This document shows positions 32,830 to 45,060 of a stretch of 64,000 nucleotides of DNA, piece by piece. The stretch covers positions 27,742,816 through 27,806,815 of the forward strand of contig JACDQD010000007.1 in the NCBI GenBank assembly GCA_019843655.1, written 5' to 3'. A model generated the notes under the pieces. It did not search any database, was not told where the DNA came from, and saw only the letters and a program-made list of their open reading frames with translations. Position numbers and translations under genes: made by a program. This DNA comes from Lethocerus indicus (Eukaryota; Arthropoda; Insecta; Hemiptera; Belostomatidae). The first letter of the stretch is position 1; each line of letters begins with the position of its first letter.

Positions 32830-33366
32830 GGGCAATTAAGAAATTTTCCGGCAATTAGAGAAAATCGATCGGACGAGAAGAAGAAGATCCAGAATAAACT
32901 CAAATACGCACCATTTCAAGTTTCAAATCTTCTTATGCCGCTATTGTTCAAAATAGATTCATATCGGGAGAAAGAGAAACGCGAAAATCTTCAATAACAT
33001 ATATATGATAACAGATATGAACGACGTTGCTTGCCCTCAAGATCGCTTAACAGAACAGGACTGAAAATTATCCTTGAACAACTACAGATGATACTGACGT
33101 CAGTATCACAAAAGAATACGTTGAAAACTGAGATAGAAATTTTATTTCTCACGCTAAAATCCACGATTATATTGGGTCGGCAACTAAGTCATTGCGGGTT
33201 TCGTCGCTGGATGGAAACGGCGCTATTTGTATTTTTACGCGCGTTTACGCATCTTCAAACCTATATAGAGTATATTCTGAATGTTTATTACACGCGCCAA
33301 CTATTCGTCGTGCGTGCCAAAAAATGCACGACATAAGAATCCGCAATTATTTAGTTGCCGACCCAA
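32830..33366 (+). repeat. Inverted duplicate, copy A (partner 54427-54990)
   Basis: This ~540-base block is the reverse complement of 54427-54990 with small differences. Examples include GGCAATTAAGAAATTTTCCG, GATGATACTGACGTCAGTAT, and the mariner-type miniature element at its right end. Homology stops at the outer tip of that miniature element in both copies. Confidence 0.88.
33172..33366. mobile_element. Mariner-type miniature element (195 bp)
   Basis: Terminal inverted repeats TTGGGTCGGCAACTAAGTCA and ...TTTAGTTGCCGACCCAA, flanked by TA on both sides as expected for a Tc1/mariner target duplication. It is too short to encode a transposase. The inner part also folds on itself (TCGTGCGTGCC...). 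A degraded mariner with matching ends lies at 53287-53670 and could represent the source family. Confidence 0.85.
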
Positions 33367-33373
33367 TATAGTA

Positions 33374-34407
33374 TTCGTTTGCAATCAAGTGTTAATAACC
33401 GTTGAAAGTGTCTTGAAATTGCCCGCACTTTATAGATTTTTAAACGGTCGTTTTACCTCCAGATTAATTAATATTTACGATATATTCGGATTGACGGGTA
33501 AGCCGTTTTGTGCGGCCACAAAACCCACAGTTCTAGTTTTCGCGACAGAGTTATTTATCTTAAATTGAAAATGGACAGCGAAAAATGTCTCCGCAATAAA
33601 TAATTGTCGACGGAGACGGACCGAGGCTTTGTACGGCCGTAAAGGAACACATTGGAGAACGCGTAATCTCTGTGTAATGGGGGATTTATTACGCTTATCA
33701 GACTCGGGCCCGGTTTTATAAATATCCGAAGCGGTTCCGCGGCCAACGGGGGGGGGGGGAAATATCCGTTTTTCCGCTCGTTTTCTCTCGGCTTTGATTT
33801 CACAGTACAAACACAGTCTATCCAGTGGATATCCAGGAAAATATCGTCTGGAATTTCGGCATTTTTCCGAGTTTTCCTCCTATCCGAAAATCCCTGAGTG
33901 GCTGTCCCAATTAATAGTTCCGAAACGTCGGAAGATGCAGACTGTCAATTACAGACAATGGCGGTTTAAAACAATCGTATTAACTGTATTACTCTACTGT
34001 AGCTGAAAATAACATTAACATTAAAATTTTAAATTTTACTTTATCTACAATCTTACAGATATATTTCTATACAAACGAAAGTTTAATTGAGTATAAACGA
34101 TACGGCCGAAAATTTCGTAGTAATTAATAAAAATATTTATTGTTGCCAGACAGTTTTTTTTGGCAACGTAACAGAACCAAGAAATCGGTCACTGGTTTCG
34201 CTATATACGCACTTCACTGATTCTTAGAAATTTAATTAAAAATCTCTATGATTCTGTACCGTAATAATACTGTAAAATACTGAATATTAAATATGAGAAT
34301 GACCATATTTGCAGAGTTAAAGTACCTATGGTTCATAGTAGGTGTTTTCAATTGGTTGTTGTACAAATACTGTTACAGTCCACCGCGTAATTCATCAATT
34401 TTTTTTT
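33374..34407. other. Intergenic, no gene recognised
   Basis: AT-rich with a G run at 33749-33758. Short frames only. Confidence 0.4.
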
Positions 34408-34484
34408 TGTTTCCCTCGCTGATTCGGTCCTCTGCTAGACCGGTTTCGGCCGTTCGCCGTCTTCAGTAGCGTGAGTCACACGAG
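34408..34484 (+). mobile_element. Foldback element, left arm only
   Basis: CCTCGCTGATTCGGTCC, TCTGCTAGACCGGTTTCGGCC and GTTCGCCGTCTTCAGTAGCG, then the match ends. No right arm or tail. Confidence 0.7.
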
Positions 34485-34639
34485 CGCTGATCTGTTCGAT
34501 ATTTTTCGTCCTCGTTTCGTCGTCTTTCTCGCAGGTAATTTGCCCTTTTCGGATTTTCGTAGCGTAGCGTAAACTGTTATATTTTTTTTTTTGGTCCCAA
34601 AACCGACCCGAAATTAGTCGGCGGTCCCGAAATAGTACT

Positions 34640-35045
34640 CCAGGTGGTATTACGGACCGGAAATGCGACTGATTGGCGCGTTTTCACGCTTTTCCCGGCC
34701 GATGAAAACCACCCCGAGCGGTCCGCGGGGTGACGGGGGTGGGGCTCTCAGGTACCCCGGGGGTGGGAGAAGGAGGCGTGTACCCGGCCGGATATCGGCG
34801 TCCTCCCATTCGGCGTCCAGGGCGGTACGTGTTCGGCCAATGGGAGAAGGCGGAGGCGTGTCCTCGCGAGGGGCCGGCGGGGCCTCAGGACCGAGACCTC
34901 AGTGACCACTCTCGGCTCCCCCAAGTTACAACGGTCCTTGCGTGCGTTCATCCTCCACCCCCTTCTCCCGGTTCGTTACTGTGCATTAGTAAAAAAATCG
35001 GTAAATTTTTTTCAACACCCGCCTAGGGCCTAGGGGTTGTTCTTC
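34640..35045 (+). promoter_or_regulatory. GC/CpG-rich promoter-proximal region of the gooseberry-type gene
   Basis: The 400 bases before exon 1 are strikingly GC- and CpG-rich compared with the AT-rich surroundings. They include a CCAAT box in GGCCAATGGGAGAAGGCGG, the phrase GGAGGCGTGT twice, and GC boxes. No TATA box is evident at the expected distance from the candidate initiator. Frames of 80-98 codons in this patch have no recognisable domain. Confidence 0.5.
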
Positions 35046-35049
35046 AGTG
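35043..35049 (+). promoter_or_regulatory. Candidate initiator (TTCAGTG)
   Basis: TTCAGTG matches the arthropod initiator TCAGTY, with the A at 35046 as possible +1. This would give a 42-base 5' leader before the ATG at 35088. No downstream promoter element matches exactly at +28. The true start must come from transcripts. Confidence 0.35.
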
Positions 35050-35087
35050 ACGAGTGAGACGAGAGGACCGCGACGTACCAACCAGCG

Positions 35088-35142
35088 ATGGCCGTATCCA
35101 CCCTCAACATGGCACCGTATTTCACTGGCTACCCCTTTCAAG
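35088..35142 (+). CDS. gsb: Gooseberry-type Pax3/7 protein, exon 1
   Basis: Encodes residues 1-18 (MAVSTLNMAPYFTGYPFQ) plus the first base of Gly19, ending at the donor G|GTAGGA. This leader is nearly the same as the start of the Drosophila gooseberry protein as I know it (MAVSALNM...GYPFQ) and differs from gooseberry-neuro and paired, which is why I favour the gsb name. The ATG in ACCAGCGATGG is the only in-frame start that preserves this leader. The exon joins in frame to 48252, completing the paired-domain start [10 protein letters not shown]. The protein would be a nuclear DNA-binding factor; in insects this family acts in segment polarity and ventral nerve-cord patterning. Confidence 0.92.
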
Positions 35143-36757
35143 GTAGGAATTCTCTTTTTAAAACCTCAAAAAACACCCAATGGCAATCTAACGTATTGCC
35201 GAGAAATACAAAAATTCGGTGTAATTGTCAACTCACTTCCGCCCAACACCTTCGGGATTCCGAGGACCCTCTGTTAGTCCGAGATTCGTTAAAATCTGTA
35301 AGAGTGAGAATCGGCACAATCCCGCTAATCCTTTGATCAACAAATTTTTGGAAAACCTCTCCCGAAACCGACTAAACGAAGTATCGAAGCGTGTACACGA
35401 AAGAGGGATAACGGAGCAATTAGGTTTCGATATCGAAACCCCGATATTGATTCGCGTTAACGCGACGACGTTCAGAACCATAATTCGTCTCATCTAGACC
35501 GGTTTCGATTTACCCCGTCGTCAGTAGCGTTCCACACAGCGAGTTAATTGAAAAACTGCCTGTTGGGACAGTGCGAGGTGACAAGCGTCACGACCCGAAC
35601 CGCGAAAAGAACGCTTTGAAGTCCGAAAAAACGTTTAAAAATTTGAAATATTTGACTTCCGCAATTTGCACCTGAACAACTGTAGGCCGGTGAGATTTTC
35701 GAAATAGAAATCTGTAAAATAGGGACATTTTTGTTTGAAGATACAGTCCGCTTGTCGCAGAAAATGTATCCGGAATTACTGAAACAAGTCTTCTGAAAGT
35801 AGGTAAAGTAATGACCTGACGAAGTTGTGTAATTAATTTTAACATTCTAATTAACCGAGATCATGTGTACGATAACTTCGGCGTGACATTTAGCATTTTA
35901 CAACGAGGCTCATTCCAGTTGAATCCAAATCTCGTTCATCTCGATTATAAATAGATAGCGGCAAATTGAAATTAACATTTAGTCAAATTGAGATATCAAA
36001 TTTCAACGTAAAAGAGACCGGCCCCTAACAATTAGTTTTTCTGCGATATTAAACAAGGCGATTTTAATAATTTTAAACGGGATTTTCTCCGGCAAACTCC
36101 GAATTGATTTTAACGGTGACGAGACGCCAGTTTACACTTTGTGTAATTTGTGACCGGACGCAAAAACGAATTAAACGACGACCGTTTTGTTTATTCATGA
36201 TTTATACAACGGTCCCGTACTGAAATTCAAATTAATCATCGCCTCTAAACGGCACTTAATTAATTCCGCCCTCGAATAATTATAACGATAAAAGGTTTCT
36301 TATAAATTTAAATTTACATTCAAAAATTAAAAAAAAAACCATCCCATCTCTCTGTAAATGACTTCATTCGAGGGCGATTTCGGTTTTTCCAATAAATTAT
36401 CGCGCAGGATATATTATCGGAGGGGCTAATTGCGGTCTTCTGAATCGGTCAATTTACTCCTGATTGGTACCTGGCCGAGAGTACAATTGAGATGTCCGTT
36501 CTGATATTTTTAGAAGCCGGTTTTTTTAATGTTTATTTACCATACAAAAAACCGTGTAATAACAGGACACCGCCCGCCTATTTGTACAAACATATTCCAA
36601 CTGTACGGAGGTCCTTTGTCCTCGGACTAAGAGACTAAGTTTCCCCCGAAAACACAGTACGAAGGAGTAAAATTAGAGAATTTCTTTTTCGCCGTTTTTT
36701 CGATTCATATTTGCAACTGTCAGGTCCCACGAAAAAGTGGTTCACGTCGCCAAAAAA

Positions 36758-36790
36758 TCTGCGCATCCGTTTTTCATCCGGATGCGCAGA
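36758..36790 (+). other. Perfect 12-bp GC-rich hairpin in intron 1
   Basis: TCTGCGCATCCG, loop TTTTTCATC, CGGATGCGCAGA. The arms are flanked by A runs, so the stem ends sharply. It is not part of any repeat family seen in the window. Confidence 0.8.
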
Positions 36791-37213
36791 AAATTGACTC
36801 ATTTCGGTGGGTGGGAGTAGAAAATTAATTAATTATAAATTTCGGTACCGGCAGCTGCAGAGTCAATATCTTGCACCTTTCGACCCGCCTATAAGATATT
36901 AATTGCGGTAGGAGAGCATCAAGAAATCTGTTGGGAGGTTGGAGCCCAATGTCTCCACGGAGGGAATTGGCAGATGTCAGAAGAAGCCGGCAGGATATTC
37001 CAAAATTTTCGCTGCATCCTGCCCGCATATTTGTTTTTCTTTTTGTTTTTAAAAAATTGACCTTTTAATCGCGGCCCCGAGATGAAGGAGGAGGACGAGA
37101 GGAGGAACACCGGAGGAGCGAGGAGGGTCGCTGTTGATAAATTGCCCGGTCATTAGCGTCCGATCCGTGTGTCTTAAAATTAATATCGAATATCGGGCTT
37201 CGGGGCAATTTCC

Positions 37214-37273
<60 letters not shown>
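37214..37273. repeat. GA dinucleotide tract in intron 1
   Basis: About 60 bases of (GA)n with a GG interruption. Confidence 0.9.
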
Positions 37274-37276
<3 letters not shown>

Positions 37277-38532
37277 CTTTAACGGTGGGTCAAGCGGGAG
37301 AGCGGCTTTAATAATGATAAAAACCGGCCGTATACCCTGAACCGGGCGAAATTGTGTCCCATATGTGTACAACATATATGCGGGCTGAACGTAGGAAGAT
37401 ATGTCGCTCAGAGTAGCAACTCTGGACGAAGCTTCAGTGCCGAGAAACTGTCACTATTCCGTGGAGCTCTACCGACAATATTGTTGTTTCAATTGTGTTA
37501 TAAAAACCCCGGTAGATATGCTTAAAAAATAACGTATACATGCGTACAAACGTACGAGATTTTTCTCCTTTATACGGCCCAGCGGACGGGCCAGATTAAT
37601 GAAGATATTAGACAGGCATCGACTTCGAAACCTTTTCTTGTTTCCTTTTTTTTTCCTTCTTCCCGGGGTCCGGTCCCTATCAATCAATATCTCCTAATAG
37701 CTCTTGGAGACGTCGTCGGCAGTTTATAGAGTCGCTTCTTACCGACGTTTGTCTAGTTTGGGGGCGGAGCTTTTCGTACCAACAACTCCAATTGACTCCG
37801 ATATATCTTCTTCTGAAGCTTGGGCTCAGAATCGGAACGGATCTGCAGTGAATTGACCGGTTCCTATGACAATAAAGACCTATTTATATTTATAATAAGA
37901 AGACAATTTGCCTTAATTGCTAATGAAAAAAATCACGTTTTTTTATTTGGAAAAGGTCTACATTCGCGTTTCGATTAGCTGTAACCTCTGTTTGATGACC
38001 AATATTGAAAGACTGAAATTTCATATTCTTGGACGGCACAACGTTCTCGGTGGTCGCGGCGACTTTAACGGCCGGTGAAGTCGAAACGTCGGTAGCGCCG
38101 TAGGCATCGGCGCCATTATTGGACGATCTATTATTATTTTAATTCATTATAAATTATCGCAAAACGCCGATTTTTCCGCGGTTCTAAATAACGATATAAC
38201 GCGTACGCTAAAAAAAAAAAAAAACCGGTTCCGATCCGCCTTCAATTGGTCGCAAACGAGATTTTCATATCGAATTACATGGCGCCACAATTTACCGTAA
38301 TTGCGCCAATTTTTATTCGGACCGGCGGTAATGCAGTTACTTCGGACCTATTTAATAGTTGTTTATAAAAATATATAATATATATTTACGTTTCAGTACG
38401 AGTCTAAACTCTTATCAATTACAACTGATATTGATATTACTTTATTATTATTTATATGGACAAGCTGTTACGCTGTGATTGCAAACGCTATTAGGGCGAT
38501 GTAATCGGTAGGCTACTAATCTAATAAATTCC

Positions 38533-38533
<1 letters not shown>

Positions 38534-38587
<54 letters not shown>
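38534..38587. repeat. AT dinucleotide tract in intron 1
   Basis: About 54 bases of uninterrupted (TA)n, prone to cruciform formation and slippage. Confidence 0.95.
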
Positions 38588-38590
<3 letters not shown>

Positions 38591-39037
38591 GCAGAAATAT
38601 TCCCAGGAATTCCCTGTTATATGCCTGTGATATGCCCCTCTGTGGCAGGTTAAAAAAAAGGTAGGATATATTCACATCATATCTCTCCACTGTCAGAGGA
38701 TATTAGTGGTAAATGCCTCTTGAGCGCAGGTAGCCCACCGGCCATCGCCCAAAGCGGCCCCAACATGTTCGGGAAATAAACTCCGTTTCGTTCTGGACGA
38801 TTCGATTCCGTGCCCGGCTATTTTTTTTATAGTTTAATGTTCAATACGACCGTGGATCGAGCGGGGAAGAATAACGGAATGGAATTTAATGAAGGCAAAT
38901 TCCTCACGTCCGTCGAAATTACCGGTACGGCGATAACGTTCATGATTTTCTCCTCTCGATCGCCGGTTCATTTTGTCTACCGACGGTGGGAGATAGTAGA
39001 TCTATGCGAAAACTGTCCACAGAATTTTTTACTAAGC

Positions 39038-39106
39038 GTAGATTTCGCGTCCTTCCGTCTCCTCTCGCCGTTTCGGCCTTTCGCCGTCTTCAGTAGCGGC
39101 ATCCTG
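39038..39106 (+). mobile_element. Foldback element, left arm only
   Basis: AGATTTCGCGTCC, CCGTCTCCTCTCGCCG, CTTTCGCCGTCTTCAGTAGCG; ends before the centre. Confidence 0.7.
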
Positions 39107-39157
39107 CCGGGCGGCCGGAACACTATTCGGAACTATTTTTCAGTTTAGAAAACTGTT

Positions 39158-39310
39158 TTGTCGTCTTTCGCCAGACCGGTTTCGGCCATCATCAGTGGCG
39201 CGGTGTTCCAGAACTATTGTACGTTTTGTCGTCTTTCGCCGGACCGGTTTCGGCCATCTTCAGTGGCGCGGTGTTCGTCACTTCGGCACTTCGGGTGTTT
39301 TTCCCAGTGC
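39158..39310 (+). mobile_element. Foldback arm, tandemly duplicated
   Basis: The arm segment GTCGTCTTTCGCCAGACCGG, TTTCGGCCATCATCAGTGGCG occurs twice in a row about 66 bases apart, each followed by CGGTGTTC. The second copy continues into CACTTCGGCACTTCGGGTG. No tail. Confidence 0.7.
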
Positions 39311-39529
39311 TGTCTTCAGACCGGCATTATACCTTTATACCATTACTTCGGAAGTCGAACTCTTCGTTCTCGCCCCCAGCGAATTTCTCGTTCGCGACCG
39401 ATGTACAAAATTTTACAAATTTCTGCCGATAATATAAATCATTATTGTGTATTGTGACCGACCGGATTGTTTGTTGTCACTACACGTCTTGTCGTATTTT
39501 TTCCCACGGACTGAAGTCGGAAGAAGAAG

Positions 39530-39960
39530 AATGACCGCCCTCCCCCTCCCCCCCTAAAGGTAAGGGTGGACCGAGCGGTGCCTCCTTCGGTGCCGAGGGT
39601 CCTCTCCCGACCGCCGTGTACAAGGACCCCCGGTGATACCCTCTGTGATGCTGGCCGCCCGCCATCGCGCACACGCGCGCAATAAGACCCCTGTCTGACG
39701 CGCACACGCGCCATCACACGTAGACGCGCCCATCATACACTGTCCAATGTGAACTAATCACTGCCTCCTCCTCCTCCTCCTCCTCCTCCTCCTCCTTTCC
39801 AGGTCCACAAATTGATTTATAACGTTTTCCTCCTCGTCTTCAGGTACCGCAGAGTCAACTGACCCGTCTGTCGGAACTGTGGGTGAGGGCCCCCATTTCG
39901 GTTCAAGCCGGTTCATTTACACCGCCGCCACTTGAATATTTCTCTTCTGCCCCCCGAGCA
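39530..39960. other. GC-rich patch in intron 1 with a CCT tract
   Basis: A CpG- and pyrimidine-rich segment with CG/CA-alternating stretches (ACGCGCGC, CACACGCGC, 39665-39730) that could adopt left-handed DNA, and a (CCT)n tract at 39763-39798. Open frames on the minus strand are long only because of composition. A candidate cis-regulatory segment; no motif proves it. Confidence 0.35.
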
Positions 39961-41523
39961 TCTCTAATTGCGGCCATTAACCGGCCCTACCGTCAAAATT
40001 TTACCTACATCGAAGTTGTTTCCTCCGATCGGCCGTAGAACTCACCGTTTGCTGTAACTGTACGCGTTTCATGCCGTAAAAGTGCCACCGTTCGGTCAAC
40101 GCCGGTATAATTAAGAAGATTGTATAGGGCGTCCCAAAATTGACGCGAGATTTTAAAACGAACCGCGGCCGCCGAACTCTCATTATTTTTGTGTTCAACA
40201 ATGAAAACCCCATTTGTACTGACCCCAAACTATCGGCTGTAAAAATTGTTTTTCTTAATAGTGTCGCCAACTTGAAGAATGGTGGCGAATTCAAATATTG
40301 CGTTAATTTTGGGACAACCTATACAATAAAGAAAAACTATAATGTGTTACACGTCGCAGTATCGATTAAGTTCCACATCTCCCGCAAAATTTTCTAGTCT
40401 GATATCTAAATTTTGATCTCACTACTTTAATGTCACACACCGTTTTGTAGATTAAGTTCTACGCCTTCAGAAAATTCTCTTAGGTCATAAAATTTTTCAC
40501 TTAGTCCCGGCAAAACGATTCCTGAGTTTTTACGAAGAAAAACTCTTCTAATCCTTCGATAAAATCCTCCGAAAAAAACTGTCGAGGAACAATTCCGTTA
40601 ATTGTTGACGAAAGCATATTTGTCCGATTCAAAAATTCAGTCTAGAAGAGTCGTATTTTCGGTCCGCGAATACCACAATTATATATTAATATTAATTATA
40701 GGACCAGTTGTATGATATAACCTTTTATGTCTTCCGTTAATTTAAGATCGAAATCAATTTTCATTGTTGTTTCACCGAACAACCGTTGGTTTATATACGG
40801 TTCCCGTTCGATCATTTGTCCCTTATTAAATATGTGTAAAACAATATGAATTGTAGCGATTACTTTGCACTCGGAAAAATGAAAATTTTTTAGGTATTCA
40901 GTATTTTTTTTAGTATATCAGAATTCAAAAATCCGAATCCTTCCGCGTTAGGCCATTGCTATGCATTGAGACTGCCAGTATTCGATAGCTGAATTATGTA
41001 CGGATTGCTACTGACGATGGCGAAAAGCCATGACCGGCTTATTTCGAAATAATCTACCGGGTAGATTAAACGACGATTTAGACTACGATATAGGCCTGTT
41101 AATTTGAAGAAAAAAAAACTGTTTATTCTGGCCAACGTCCGTTATACGGATCAAGTGAAAGGGCGGGGGCGGGGGTGTATTACCCTCGGAACACGGAAAT
41201 TGTAGACTGAAACCCGTTTATTAGAATCGCAATCTTCGGCATCGATCGTGTGCAGATAAAGATCTGGACAAATGTCCTATCAGCGCCTACCTCCAGTCTT
41301 GCAGAGAGGTACGGCCCGGAACCAATTTAGAACCGATTTATTTGGGCCGGACGGTAAGCCGAATGAATTACAGTGAACAATTTTTAGTTGTGCAGTTGAG
41401 AAAATAAAATTTTCAAAAATTTCAAAACTCTTTGTATGTAATCGAAAGTAAGAAAGGAAAATTTCGGGGACTTGCCCCGTCCCTTGAGACCTCAAATTAA
41501 AAATATACATCAATCATTTCAGA

Positions 41524-42095
41524 TATATAAACTATGCTTTCAAAACTGTTAAATCTTAAAGTCTAAAATTCTGTTAGATCGAAAGTTTTTTGGCTACAAA
41601 ACACTTGCGACAAGGTCCGATAGTAGGGGTCGAACTTTGCTTTCCGCTCTCGCAAAAATACTTTTCACAGAAGATAAATTTACGGAAATAATATATATAT
41701 ATGTATCGAATCGATATATGAAAGGATAAATTAAATAAGTCCGGTGAAAATCGCAAAAGGAAAATCTATTTTGACTATAATTCCGTATGTCCACTGTACA
41801 TTTTTCTTCTTGTCCTGTTACTATATCTGATATCTGTTAAGTAACGATATAACACATTGTGAGTATGATTTTGAGACTTATAATCTTGGAGTTGAAAATT
41901 CCGTCAGATTCAAATTGCTTCTGGAACTTTTTTTTTGGCCGACTCTAGACACTTGGGAAAAAGGTTGGCGGGTTCGAAATTTATTTTTCGAAATATTTTT
42001 TCACAGAAAATACACTATACGGGTATGGACAAGTGAAAAAGGAAAACGTAGAAAAAAAAAGAATTTATAGAGTGTACCTCCCGTACATTTCAGTT
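41524..42095 (+). repeat. Old tandem duplication, two diverged ~300-bp units
   Basis: Ordered similar phrases occur in 41524-41800 and 41830-42095: AAAATTCTGTTAGAT against AAAATTCCGTCAGAT; GGGTCGAACTTTG against GGGTTCGAAATTT; TTTTCACAGAAGATAAATT against TTTTCACAGAAAATACAC; CCGTATGTCCACTGTACATTT against CTCCCGTACATTTCAG. The divergence is high, so this is less certain than the other repeats. Confidence 0.45.
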
Positions 42096-42178
42096 CATCG
42101 TTGTTCGCCCGCATTGCGTAAAACTGAAAATTGGGGCCCGTTTCCGAAACTGTAGCAATTATTTCCCCCTTCGGAAAA

Positions 42179-42182
<4 letters not shown>

Positions 42183-42214
<32 letters not shown>
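42183..42214. repeat. AT dinucleotide tract
   Basis: About 32 bases of (AT)n. A shorter one lies at 42513-42530. Confidence 0.9.
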
Positions 42215-42216
<2 letters not shown>

Positions 42217-42747
42217 GATGGCTGAATAAAAATAAAAACGGTTTCCAATAATCGATATCCGCTTTTATCCTGGGAATGCGGAGGGACAGCGGGGAGTTCC
42301 GGGCTATCTCTCACGTCCATCATATTTGCCAATACTTTTAAAAGGGAGAAAATAAAACTAAAAAAAAACCTGATGAAAAAAGGAAAAATGAGGTCGTACT
42401 AATCGTTCTTGCGGTACGCCTCCTGACTAATTAATTTTCACCCATAAAGGCAATTTCGGCTCTATCCATCCAGAAGAAGAAGTTTTATTAAGATCCTACG
42501 AGGGGCCTTTTCTTATATATATATATATATTTTTTTTTCATATTTTCCTATCCCACACTTTAGATCACTATCGGCCGGTTTTTAATACTAAATATAAACA
42601 AGAAAATTCGTTACGGACAGAAAAAAAAAGAATGGTTACACCTGCCCGTCTCGTCGAAACGGTGAACGCGGCGTTTACGATATTTGAAAGTGCATCTGAA
42701 CACATTTTTCAGGGACGAAATGATTTCCCTCTTAAATACTTTATTAG

Positions 42748-43096
42748 CCCGAGAAATAGCCATTCTCATAAAAATTGGAAAAAAAAAAAACACGGCGGTA
42801 ATAATATTACAGATCGTAACATAAGAATTAGTCTAATTGAAACGTTACTTTCGATATTACACGAACGGGAAATTTTTTCCGCCTCTAAATTGACATTTAC
42901 ATTATTCGAAAGTTCAATCGCCTTTTTACGCGGTATAAATATATAAATATACCTGAAAATATCGGTCAAAATAAATCTTAAGTAAATTTCAGAACACGGA
43001 CTCTGGTCGATATTATTTTGCGATAAATATTGTAATTTGAAGGGAATATTTTTTCGAAAATTGTCTATATCCAAGCATTAGACATTAAATATTACC
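42748..43096 (+). repeat. Inverted duplicate flanking exon 2, copy A (intron 1)
   Basis: About 349 bases that are the reverse complement of 49171-49533, with roughly 85-90% identity by eye. Shared strings include AGTCTAATTGAAACGTTA, AATTGACATTTACATTATT, CAATCGCCTTTTTAC and GGTATAAATATATAAAT. It runs directly into the foldback copy at 43091 through ACATTAAATATTACC. Confidence 0.9.
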
Positions 43097-43348
43097 GTAG
43101 GTTTGTGGTGTTTCCGTCTGCTCTCGCCGGTTCGGTCTTTTGCTAGACCGGTTTCGGCCGCTCGCCCCATCTTCAGTTAGCCACTGTTGTGTAAGTGACA
43201 GTGACAGTGCAGTGATGATGACGTTCAGAAGAGCGCCGAAAGTCACTGACACACCGCTACTGAAGATGGGGCGAGCGGCCGAAACCGGTCTAGCGAAAGA
43301 GAGAAACGCCACGAACCTATTTCAACCCCTCGCGGACCACAAAACAGG
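43091..43348 (+). mobile_element. Foldback element, near-complete
   Basis: Left arm: CGTAGGTTTGTGGTGTTTCC, GGTCTTTTGCTAGACC, CCCCATCTTCAGTTAGCC. Centre: GACAGTGACAGTGCAGTGAT. Right arm: CACCGCTACTGAAGATGGGG, CGAAACCGGTCTAGC. Tail: TTCAACCCCTCGCGGACC, CACAAAACAGG. Both arms share the same extra C of CCCCATCTTC/GAAGATGGGG, so the arms were copied from each other. Confidence 0.88.
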
Positions 43349-44178
43349 TATGTTAAACTATAAAATATCACAGTTTATCTGGAATTATTAATTCAATTTA
43401 TGAGACCAAAGGTATCTAATAGATTCGATGATTAAGTTTCACATTATAAACCTTTTTATATTGATGGTCTTTCGAATACATTCCCAATTATTTATCCCGA
43501 TTCCAGTGTTGTTGTTTATTCGACTGTCGGTCGAGGCGATTACTCCGGGGAAAATGAATTTTCCCCGCCGCAAAAAAGGTCCCGGTATTCGAGAATTAAT
43601 CTCTGAAAAGTGTACACTTATCCCCGCAGCGGGGGTAGAGATAATAAAGCGACATTTCAAAAAGATTACATTCCTGTAATAAGAAGATTTGTCCTTTTGT
43701 TGTTGTTAATCCTTCTGGCTCCCGCTGGATGTTTGCCCACTCCCGGGTCGGATTTATACAGAAAGACTGTATATGACAGGGTATGAAAAATTTCTAGTTT
43801 TTTACTTTTGAACAATAACAAGCTATTACGGCGATTTTTAATTCAGATTTTGGACCCTGGATTTAAGCATTACCGGATGATATTACCGACAAAACAATAA
43901 TTTAAACCGTGTTCTGGACGTTGGACTGTTTGGATGGCGAAAATCCGAAACCAAATGTGTAATATGAAACCTCTTCACGTTATCACAGCTTGAGACACGT
44001 ATATCAGTCAGTTTACGCTATTTTTATTTATAATTTATATTGAAATAGAAAACATATGTCTCCTAAACAGAAGCCCGAAAACTAAGAGGCAACTTGATCT
44101 AAACTTAAATTCCAAAGAAAGGGTAAGAAAGTGGGCTTCTCCTCGGGACAATAAAAAAATTAGAAAACAATAATAAAT

Positions 44179-44250
44179 AACGTAGATTTCCTGAGTTTCC
44201 GTCTCCCCACGAAATCTACGGTATTCCAACCCCTCGCAGACCACAGAAAT
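44179..44250 (+). mobile_element. Foldback element, minimal copy
   Basis: Only the outermost arm bases remain (ACGTAGATTTCCTGAGTTTC, GTCTCC) joined to CACGAAATCTACGG and the tail (TATTCCAACCCCTCGCAGACC, CACAG). GTAGATTTC and GAAATCTAC still pair. A 72-bp derivative. Confidence 0.8.
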
Positions 44251-44519
44251 ATTCTAAAATAATAAATAAATAAGAGGAAGCTTATTAATTCATAGAGCTT
44301 AATAGCGTTTAAAATAAAATATTCTCGGACTATTGAACACGACAGGAGTGACCTATTAACAAAATAAGGATGTTTGGAGTAAATAATTTTCTTAATCCGA
44401 ACGAGGCATTACAGTTTGTAAAAAAAGTAATTTATTTAAAAAAGATATGGTTCCTCTTTTGTACGTTAGTGGACTGAAATTCTTGCAGTGTCCATTCTGT
44501 TTTAGCTTGAAATTTTAAA

Positions 44520-45060
44520 TTTTTGACGGTGGATCCGTAACGCTCCCCTCCCCCCGCCCCAGGGCGGGGTGATTTATTTGGTATTCTCGAAATATTCATT
44601 CAAAAACCGCCCCCCCCGCACACCGATTGTGGCCTGGCCGGCTTCTGAAAGTGTCGCAGGCCGCCATTGTCCGGGGACGGTAAAAGGTAGGGCTTACCCT
44701 TATTTACGGCCGGTCACCGATTATTCGCGCCTGTCGTCGGTAAAACTGTCGGCCGGCGAACGTACAGAATCGATTACCGGAATTGTTTGAGAAAATCTCT
44801 CGGAGAGAAAAGTGAAAATTCAGCTTGAGGGTTGGGGAAAACAAAAGTGGGAAAAGTGGGGTCCTGGCGTGAGAACGGGGGTGGTTTCTGAGGCTAATTT
44901 TTGAGGAGTGTCCTTTGAAAGGACCCCTCTGAAAAGAGGTGTCCTTCGCCCCCCGCCCCAACGAAGGAACCCCCCGGGGTTGAGGGTTCTGTCCGCCCTA
45001 TCAAAACACCATCTTTCACTCGGCCACGATGATAATTTGTTGATTTTCGGCCGCTCCAAC
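44520..45060. other. GC-rich patch in intron 1
   Basis: Includes the near-palindromic CCGCCCCAGGGCGGGG region and several C and G runs. No exon or motif could be assigned. Confidence 0.35.
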
